DNA from: JAZGHN01 sp964496725
Lineage (GTDB): Bacteria > Chloroflexota > Dehalococcoidia > Dehalococcoidales > E44-bin46
Assembly: GCA_964496725.1 (NCBI GenBank)
Contig: CAZCAS010000013.1
Coordinates: forward strand, 1 to 17,365
Direction: 5' to 3'
Length of the DNA stretch: 17,365 bases
The notes under the pieces are model-generated. The model worked only from the letters and a program-made list of their open reading frames with translations, was not told the origin of the DNA and did not search any database. A program made the translations under genes and the position numbers. Numbering within the stretch: position 1 is the stretch's first letter; each line of letters opens with the position of its first letter. Shown here in pieces: positions 12,853 through 17,365 of this stretch.

Positions 12853-13656
12853 ATGCCGTACTTAAGTTTAAATGGAACCCAGCTGTACTACGAAGAGAAG
12901 GGACATGGCCAACCGATTCTTTTCATCCACGGGGTCTGGATGAGCAGCCGTTTCTTTCATAAGCAACTGAACTACTTCGGCCAGCGCTACCGGGCAATCA
13001 CAGTTGACCTCCGGGCACATGGTCGCTCAGCACAAGTGCATTCAGGACATACAATGGCAAACTACGCCCGAGATATCCGAGAGCTAATCAAAGGATTGAA
13101 GTTAACTGACGTAGTGATGGTAGGATGGTCAATGGGCGCCTTCATCGTCTGGGATTACTTCAAGCAGTTCGGCGCCAAAAATATCAAGGCCGCAGTCATT
13201 GTCGACGAGTCCGCCTCAGACTTCAAAACATCCGATTGGCCACTGGGACTCTTTGACTTCCAGAGCCTCCGCCATCTAATGGACGCCGTACAGACAGACC
13301 GAGAAACGGTTGCGCGGGAGTTCATCCCCCATATGTTCAAGAAAGCACCGGCAGAGGAAGACGCCAGATGGATGTTCGACGAAATTACACGGCTGCCAGA
13401 GTCTATTGCCAGCGCCATTATCTTTGACCAAACCGTTCAGGACTACAGACCCATGCTCTCGAGCTTCACCCTACCGACGCTATTGTGCTTCGGCAGTGAT
13501 GAGAAGCTTATTTCTGTCGCCGGTGGAGAGCATCTTCGCCAAAATTTACCCGATGCTAAGCTGGTAGTCTTTGAGAACAGCGGCCATTGCCCGTTCCTCG
13601 AAGAGCCCGAACGCTTCAACCGGGAAGTAGACCATTTCATTCAATCGCTAAGTTGA
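12853..13656 (+). CDS. Alpha/beta hydrolase
   Basis: A 267-aa alpha/beta-hydrolase. The oxyanion-hole HG is in ILFIHGVW (H26-G27), the nucleophile elbow is GWSMG (S93), the acid is likely D216 in LCFGSDEKLI, and the catalytic histidine is H245 in ENSGHCPFLEEPERF. VDLRAHGRS (51-59) is the usual strand-4 motif. The triad is complete. It is closest in style to esterases and cofactor-free haloperoxidases; the substrate is unknown. The ATG has an AAGGAG site 8 nt upstream. A SnoaL-like gene follows 62 nt later with its own promoter overlapping this stop codon. Confidence 0.9.
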   Translation: MPYLSLNGTQLYYEEKGHGQPILFIHGVWMSSRFFHKQLNYFGQRYRAITVDLRAHGRSAQVHSGHTMANYARDIRELIKGLKLTDVVMVGWSMGAFIVWDYFKQFGAKNIKAAVIVDESASDFKTSDWPLGLFDFQSLRHLMDAVQTDRETVAREFIPHMFKKAPAEEDARWMFDEITRLPESIASAIIFDQTVQDYRPMLSSFTLPTLLCFGSDEKLISVAGGEHLRQNLPDAKLVVFENSGHCPFLEEPERFNREVDHFIQSLS

Positions 13657-13681
13657 CAATCGAACCAGTGAGAACTACTAT
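13653..13681 (+). promoter_or_regulatory. Promoter of the SnoaL-like gene
   Basis: A perfect TTGACA (13653-13658) overlapping the hydrolase stop codon, 17 bp, then TACTAT (13676-13681), a 4-of-6 -10. Confidence 0.45.
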
Positions 13682-13718
13682 CTCCATACGAGAGTCAAGA
13701 TTATGGGAGGTGAACATA

Positions 13719-14159
13719 ATGGCTGAGGCAAAGATTGAGAACATAGTGCGCGATTATGCTAAGGCACTCTCGGATAAGGACATAGACAAGGCGCTATCCT
13801 TCTGTACAGATGACGCCGTTTGGGTAACGCCCCAGGGCACATTCAAGGGCAAGGAAGAGTTGAGGCACTACTTATCATGGATGGCACAGTCCATGCCAGA
13901 CCTGCTGATTACAGAAACTGGAATTGGAGTCATCGCGCATGGAAATAAGGCCGTCTATGAGCATACCTTCTTCGGCACCTTCGAGGGAATGGAATGGGAG
14001 GTACTGGCTATGTGCGCCTACGAGTTCAGCGGTGACAAAATCCAAAATCTCAGAACCGTTTTCGATAGACTGTCGGTAGCTAAACAAGCAGCGCAGGGAT
14101 GGATGGCAAAAACGGCAGTGGATTCCATTATTGAAAATATGCAAAAGGGATTGCGTTAA
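13719..14159 (+). CDS. SnoaL/NTF2-like protein
   Basis: A 146-aa protein of the NTF2-like cone fold. The N-terminal helices IVRDYAKALSDKDIDKALSFCTDDAVWVTPQGTFKGKEELRHYLSWM are characteristic, followed by the beta-rich half (AVYEHTFFGTFEGMEWEVLAMCAYEFSGDKIQNLRTVFDRL). Members range from ketosteroid isomerases and polyketide cyclases to non-catalytic binding domains; no specific active site can be assigned. The frame is open from 13587, but the GGGAGGTG site (13705-13712) fixes the ATG at 13719. Same direction as the alpha/beta hydrolase; functional pairing is possible but unproven. Confidence 0.85.
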   Translation: MAEAKIENIVRDYAKALSDKDIDKALSFCTDDAVWVTPQGTFKGKEELRHYLSWMAQSMPDLLITETGIGVIAHGNKAVYEHTFFGTFEGMEWEVLAMCAYEFSGDKIQNLRTVFDRLSVAKQAAQGWMAKTAVDSIIENMQKGLR

Positions 14160-14173
14160 ATTTCTTCCCGGTT

Positions 14174-14202
14174 TTGACATGGCAGCCGATATACAGGATA
14201 AT
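14174..14202 (+). promoter_or_regulatory. Promoter of the antiporter gene
   Basis: A perfect TTGACA (14174-14179), exactly 17 bp, then GATAAT (14197-14202). The leader is about 53 nt. Confidence 0.65.
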
Positions 14203-14261
14203 TTCCCTATTGCTCTGTTTTCCTACCTCTCCAAGCGGGGCAAGAAGACAGGTAAATCGAA

Positions 14262-15563
14262 GTGCAAGATGTTGCCATAATAGTTGCTGTTGTTGGTGGC
14301 TTGGTATTCCTGGCACACCTTTTTTCTGGCATTTTCAGCCGCACCAGAATTCCCGATGTCTTATTACTAATCATAATTGGCATCGCCCTCGGGCCTGCTT
14401 CAGGCATGGTATCCCCAGCAGATTTAGGCATGGTAGGCCCGATATTTGCCAATATCACATTGATAGTTATCCTGTTTCAAGGCGGCCTTTCTCTAAAGTT
14501 AACCACCCTGCGCTCCGCAATGGGCGCCGCCGTCAAGTTGTCCACCATCAGTTTCTTTCTGACAATGCTAGCTACTGCCGCATTGGCTCATTGGCTTGCC
14601 GACCTGGGGTGGATACCTGCCTTCATCATAGGGGCAATTATTGCCTCTACATCTGAGGCAATAGTCATCCCTCTGGCAAAACAGCTTAAGATAGGGGAAA
14701 AATTGCGAGCCCTTCTATCTGTAGAATCTTCAATCAACGACGTGCTTTGCATTGCTATTACACTCGCTCTGATTGAAGCCTACTGGCTGGGACAGTTTCA
14801 CGTCGCCCCGGTAACCGGCAATCTGGTTGCCTCCTTCATTGTGGCAATCGTCTTCGGCTTCCTTGGCGCCTTTATCTGGTCAATTCTCCTCAACAGAATA
14901 CATACCATGCCGAATGCTATGTTTACCACCATGGCATTCGGCTTTGCCCTTTATGGTCTTGTAGAGACACTCGGCTTCAGTGGTGCCATCGCTGTCTTAG
15001 CGTTTGGAATCACCCTGGGAAATGTTGAGTCTATCCGATTCCCCACTATAAAGAAGCCCCTGGCTGACAAACCTGTAGGTCTTAACGAAACCGAAAGGGC
15101 CTTCTTCAGCGAAGCTTCTTTCTTGCTAAAGACCTTCTTCTTCATATATCTGGGCATATCGCTGGAATTTGCTCAAACTTGGCAGATAGGCCTGGGCATA
15201 GCTCTAACTGCCGTTGTATTTCTCTTGCGTATCCCCGCTGTCAAACTTTCGGTAGACAAGTCAGTGAAACCTAGAGGGGCTTCTATTCTGGCGGTCATGG
15301 CGCCGAAAGGACTGGCAGCGGCAGTGCTGGCTTCGATTCCAGCTCAACAAGGAATAGCAGGTGGCGAACTAATCAGAAGCCTTGCCTACATCATAATACT
15401 TGCGAGTGTAATAGCGACTTCAGTACTGGTGATACTGCTTGAGCGGACGAAACTATCAAATGCCTACGAGCGCCTGTTTTCGGCGACTGTGCCGGGACGG
15501 CTACAATTGGCAAAGTCCTATAGATCTATAACGGCCTCCTTGAAACAGAAAAGGCCTGATTAA
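14262..15563 (+). CDS. Cation:proton antiporter, CPA1 (Na+/H+ exchanger) type
   Basis: A 433-aa inner-membrane transporter with about 12 predicted spans. The Asn-Asp pair in VESSINDVLCIAI (N159, D160) is the CPA1-type cation and proton site. The preceding span carries STSEAIVIPLAKQL where CPA1 members usually have TDP; the late span has MAPKGLAAAVLASIP, with lysine in the position usually held by arginine. It exchanges Na+ (or K+) for protons across the membrane to control pH and salt. The start is a GTG at 14262 with an AGG about 10 nt upstream; no better start exists. No TrkA-N domain is present; the C-terminal tail is short. It has its own strong promoter and no partner gene. Confidence 0.9.
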   Translation: MQDVAIIVAVVGGLVFLAHLFSGIFSRTRIPDVLLLIIIGIALGPASGMVSPADLGMVGPIFANITLIVILFQGGLSLKLTTLRSAMGAAVKLSTISFFLTMLATAALAHWLADLGWIPAFIIGAIIASTSEAIVIPLAKQLKIGEKLRALLSVESSINDVLCIAITLALIEAYWLGQFHVAPVTGNLVASFIVAIVFGFLGAFIWSILLNRIHTMPNAMFTTMAFGFALYGLVETLGFSGAIAVLAFGITLGNVESIRFPTIKKPLADKPVGLNETERAFFSEASFLLKTFFFIYLGISLEFAQTWQIGLGIALTAVVFLLRIPAVKLSVDKSVKPRGASILAVMAPKGLAAAVLASIPAQQGIAGGELIRSLAYIIILASVIATSVLVILLERTKLSNAYERLFSATVPGRLQLAKSYRSITASLKQKRPD

Positions 15564-15657
15564 TTACTGCCTTAATACTCTCGTTTCTCCTCGCTGGCTC
15601 GAGAGGTCCACTACAATCTCCACCCTCGATGTTTAGGGATTTCCCCCCCCACACCCC

Positions 15658-15683
15658 AAAAGACAGCAAAGGAAAATTCCCTT
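15658..15683 (-). terminator. Possible terminator of CxxC paralogue B
   Basis: On the minus strand a weak 6-bp hairpin (15683-15669) lies a few bases after the stop and is followed by TGCTGTCTTTT. A G-rich run on this strand (15657-15643) comes next. Confidence 0.3.
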
Positions 15684-15686
15684 GAA

Positions 15687-15863
15687 TTAATTGGCACTCC
15701 GTTTTCTTAATTTAGCAATCAGCACTAACAAAGCTGGTAGCTTCTCTTCCAACTTCAATCTGGCTGAGCACTTATCGCACACACTATGGAAAACCCCATT
15801 TTCACCCTTGTAGCCGCGTTTCTCCCCCATATAACGGTTACAAAAATAACACACTCTTCTCAT
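15687..15863 (-). CDS. Small CxxC zinc-binding-type protein, paralogue B
   Basis: A 58-aa paralogue of the 12431-12649 protein. It shares RVCYFCN, MGEK, GY, GVFH, VCD and KCS/ECS, L-LEE-LP-LL-I--LRK. The zinc set is C5/C8, C29/C32 with H26. The start is taken at the ATG at 15863 by comparison with paralogue A; a GTG at 15878 is also in frame, and the nearby AGAGGTGG sits rather far (about 11 nt) from the ATG, so five more residues are possible. Its promoter has the same hexamers, spacing and spacer palindrome as paralogue A. Function is unknown. Confidence 0.8.
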   Translation of the reverse strand: MRRVCYFCNRYMGEKRGYKGENGVFHSVCDKCSARLKLEEKLPALLVLIAKLRKRSAN

Positions 15864-15922
15864 CTCTGGGTTAGCCACCTCTTATTCAAGCCATTCACAG
15901 CCATATTTCTTTCCTTTAGTCC

Positions 15923-15951
15923 ATTATTAACTGCCAGGTGGCACACTTCAA
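15923..15951 (-). promoter_or_regulatory. Promoter B with spacer palindrome (CxxC paralogue B)
   Basis: On the minus strand TTGAAG (15951-15946), 17 bp, then AATAAT (15928-15923). The spacer holds TGCCACCTGGCA (15943-15932), a perfect 12-bp palindrome. About 30 bases including TGCCA, TGGC, the -35 and an upstream GGTACT are conserved with promoter A. Confidence 0.65.
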
Positions 15952-16039
15952 TGAGTTGATAGTACCGTTGCAGTAGTGAAAAAGTACCCTTATTCCCCCT
16001 GTTATTGGGATTGACTACAATTTTTATGTCGAGAAGTGG

Positions 16040-16050
16040 TAAAATATAAA
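16040..16050 (+). promoter_or_regulatory. Possible -10 region of the 46-aa zinc-ribbon gene
   Basis: TAAAAT (16040-16045) overlaps TATAAA (16045-16050). A TTGACT at 16011-16016 is too far (23 bp) for a standard promoter. The TAAAATATAAACA sequence recurs before the prepilin gene (16716). Confidence 0.25.
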
Positions 16051-16116
16051 CAGAAGTCTATGCTAAGCGCCACCAGAACAACCTACACAAGCAATATCGC
16101 AAGTGGAGGTAAGCTG

Positions 16117-16257
16117 ATGACAGAAGTAAGACTCGTATGTAAAGTTTGCGGAAAAAGCAAGGGTTTCAAAAATCTGGAGCAGGTTGCTAAAAAGGGATGG
16201 ATTGTCAAGCACCAGGAACACGGCTGGGATATCGCCTACTGTCCAAAGTGCAAGTAG
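16117..16257 (+). CDS. 46-aa single zinc-ribbon protein
   Basis: A 46-aa protein, MTEVRLVCKVCGKSKGF to YCPKCK, with C8/C11 and C42/C45 forming one four-cysteine zinc ribbon. The middle is basic (KKGWIVKHQEHGWD). The frame is open from 16036, but the GTGGAGGT site (16103-16110) places the start at 16117. It is unlike the two CxxC paralogues in sequence. Function is unknown; a nucleic-acid or protein-binding adaptor is plausible. Confidence 0.75.
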   Translation: MTEVRLVCKVCGKSKGFKNLEQVAKKGWIVKHQEHGWDIAYCPKCK

Positions 16258-16269
16258 AAAGTTTGACCA

Positions 16270-16291
16270 AGCGCTTATAAATAATAGCGCT
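16270..16291. terminator. Inverted repeat between two convergent genes
   Basis: AGCGCT (16270-16275) and AGCGCT (16286-16291) flank a 10-nt AT loop, between the convergent genes ending at 16257 and 16332. It may act as a shared weak terminator; no clear T-run is present on either strand. Confidence 0.35.
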
Positions 16292-16331
16292 CAACGTAAC
16301 AGGGCTCGGGAGCTACAGCACGTTCGAACCT

Positions 16332-16529
16332 CTACCGTTTGGTAATCCGATTGAAATAATCCTCGATGCCTTTCTCGACCTTACTGTTATTCTTCTCAAG
16401 AACATTAGCCAGGGCTTCAACCAGGCTATCAACTATGACCCTTAAATTCTGGTCTCTATATAGCCCAACTGACCCGCTCAATTGTAACTTTATTTCATCC
16501 TTTATTTGCCGACTGTCCATGCCTAACAC
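16332..16529 (-). CDS. Small helical protein of unknown function
   Basis: A 65-aa protein predicted to be mostly helical (IKDEIKLQLSG, RVIVDSLVEALANVLEKNNSKVEKGIEDYFNRI). I do not recognise a family. The frame is open to 16544; I choose the GTG at 16529 because a GGGAGG site lies 6 nt upstream, but the ATG at 16520 is possible. A strong promoter on the same strand (16590-16562) supports it being a real gene. There are no cysteines, membrane spans or signal peptide. Confidence 0.6.
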   Translation of the reverse strand: MLGMDSRQIKDEIKLQLSGSVGLYRDQNLRVIVDSLVEALANVLEKNNSKVEKGIEDYFNRITKR

Positions 16530-16561
16530 GGCTGTACCTCCCACTCTTGTACGATGGTGAA

Positions 16562-16590
16562 ATTATAACATCGCCCATAGAAGTCCTCAA
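16562..16590 (-). promoter_or_regulatory. Promoter of the small helical protein gene
   Basis: On the minus strand TTGAGG (16590-16585), 17 bp, then a perfect TATAAT (16567-16562). The leader is about 27 nt. Confidence 0.55.
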
Positions 16591-16665
16591 TAAATCGCCT
16601 GCCACAAGCCAGGTATAAATCTGTATGCTGCGTCACATTTCGTCTGCACTTGAGATTGCCAGTCC

Positions 16666-16694
16666 TTGCTCAACTGTCAGGGCAGGTTTATAAT
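16666..16694 (+). promoter_or_regulatory. Promoter of the prepilin gene
   Basis: TTGCTC (16666-16671), 17 bp, then a perfect TATAAT (16689-16694). The leader is about 48 nt. Confidence 0.5.
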
Positions 16695-16748
16695 ATCACT
16701 GCTTACAGCTTCAGCTAAAATATAAACAAAAGGAGCTAATAAAGGCTG

Positions 16749-17132
16749 GTGAGTAAGTTCAGGAAGCGGTTCCGTCACGGCGAGAAGGGATTTACCCTGG
16801 TCGAGCTGCTGGTTGTGATTGCTATTTTAGCGGTTATCGGCAGCGTAGTCATCCCTGATGTCCTCAGATTCATGGGCAAAGGCAAAACCGAGGCCTACCA
16901 GACTGAACTGAACAACGTCCAGACAGCAGTCAGCGCAATGTTAACCGACAGCGCGGCTGGCCAGTTGGACTCAATTCAAATCGAAGTTAGCGACATGGAT
17001 TTGGTAACTGCCGACTCAGGTGCCTTGGTATTAAGCGATTATTTGCATGGGCTTAATGCTGATGGCACGGTGAAGACCGGCTGCACCTATTCCTTCACTA
17101 CCGGCGGGACAGTTACTCAGACGACACCATAA
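16749..17132 (+). CDS. Type IV prepilin-like protein
   Basis: A 127-aa prepilin. The basic leader MSKFRKRFRHGEKG ends at the prepilin peptidase site G14/F15, followed by FTLVELLVVIAILAVIGSVVIP with the conserved glutamate at mature position 5 (E19) and a hydrophobic helix. The C-terminal domain is short and ends in a Ser/Thr/Gly-rich tail (TYSFTTGGTVTQTTP) with one cysteine. The start is a GTG at 16749 with AAAGG close upstream. It is a pseudopilin or minor pilin exported and assembled by a type IV pilus or type II-like machine; no pil or gsp assembly gene is in the window, so its apparatus must lie elsewhere. Confidence 0.87.
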   Translation: MSKFRKRFRHGEKGFTLVELLVVIAILAVIGSVVIPDVLRFMGKGKTEAYQTELNNVQTAVSAMLTDSAAGQLDSIQIEVSDMDLVTADSGALVLSDYLHGLNADGTVKTGCTYSFTTGGTVTQTTP

Positions 17133-17205
17133 CGCTGCTTGCTACCTTTAAAATTCCGACAACCTTCCCTAATATGAGCATGCTCTCCCCCAACCACCCC
17201 AAAAC

Positions 17206-17232
17206 AAAAAAGCCCCGTCAGCCGGAACTCTT
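17206..17232 (-). terminator. Intrinsic terminator of tRNA-Ile
   Basis: On the minus strand a stem of up to 10 bp (AAGAGTTCCG with CGGGGCTTTT, including G-U pairs) encloses loop GCTGA and runs into TTTTTT. It begins about 8 nt after the tRNA CCA. Confidence 0.65.
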
Positions 17233-17239
17233 AAAACTA

Positions 17240-17316
17240 TGGTGGGCCATCCTGGGCTCGAACCAGGGACCTCAGTCTTATCAGGACTGCGCTCTAACCA
17301 GCTGAGCTAATCGCCC
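17240..17316 (-). tRNA. tRNA-Ile (anticodon GAU)
   Basis: A 77-nt cloverleaf with encoded CCA. On the minus strand the acceptor GGGCGAT (17316-17310) faces ATGGCCC (17250-17244), followed by ACCA. The D arm is GCTC/GAGC. The anticodon stem CAGTC/GACTG encloses CTGATAA with anticodon GAT, and the T arm is CCTGG-TTCGAGC-CCAGG. Position 5 is G and position 68 is also G, giving one mismatch in the acceptor stem. A TATGAT lies upstream (17346-17341); its -35 would fall at or beyond the window edge. Confidence 0.96.
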
Positions 17317-17365
17317 TTGGTGCTTGCTCAAGCGTAGAATATCATACCACCAAAAGCCCTCGGAA

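Noticed and set aside
15643..15657. G-quadruplex on the minus strand after CxxC paralogue B
   Set aside because: One 8-base and one 4-base G run only; too few separated runs for a confident quadruplex.
16315..16345. Possible tRNA T-arm (GTTCGAAC)
   Set aside because: No matching acceptor, D or anticodon stems could be built around it.

Overview
The window looks like ordinary chromosome from an anaerobic bacterium, most likely a Dehalococcoidia-type Chloroflexota. This is inference from gene content: a two-gene SufC-SufB set with no desulfurase beside it, an ECF sigma factor paired with a membrane DUF5667-type protein, a ferritin-like diiron protein, a zinc-ribbon/rpsU/RRM cluster and tRNAs with encoded CCA. 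I see no phage, transposase, CRISPR array or rRNA.

Layout. 1-104 is the 5' end of a mobB-like gene (minus), divergent from a yggS-family PLP protein (264-947, plus). A minus-strand pair, def then an MtnX-like HAD phosphatase, converges on yggS. tRNA-Pro(GGG) follows at 2195-2271, then about 380 nt with no gene. A zincin-like metallopeptidase (minus) comes next, followed by a minus-strand operon of an ECF sigma factor and a 524-aa membrane protein with DUF5667, DUF4382 and DUF5666-like regions. On the plus strand lie a flavin reductase and a ferritin-sufC-sufB operon with a strong promoter.

9013-10086 holds a zinc-ribbon protein, ribosomal protein S21 and a glycine-tailed RRM protein. This stretch has two strong RNA structures: a stem that buries the first gene's Shine-Dalgarno sequence, and an unbroken 21-bp hairpin between the first and second genes. 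10315-12134 carries a RecB/Cas4-like nuclease with an Fe-S cysteine set, translationally coupled to a GNAT acetyltransferase, then a DUF5658-like membrane protein.

12431-16544 mixes two paralogous tiny CxxC proteins (minus strand), an alpha/beta hydrolase, a SnoaL/NTF2-like protein, a CPA1-type Na+/H+ antiporter, a 46-aa zinc ribbon and a short helical protein. The two CxxC paralogues share a promoter architecture: the same -35 and -10 hexamers, a 17-bp spacer, and a GCCAnnTGGC palindrome inside the spacer. The window ends with a lone type IV prepilin and tRNA-Ile(GAU) on the minus strand.

Many genes have a recognisable TTGnnn-17-TATAAT promoter, so most units look independently transcribed from a housekeeping sigma factor. 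The most unusual signals are regulatory rather than coding: the spacer-operator pair, the sequestered ribosome-binding site and the 21-bp intergenic hairpin.
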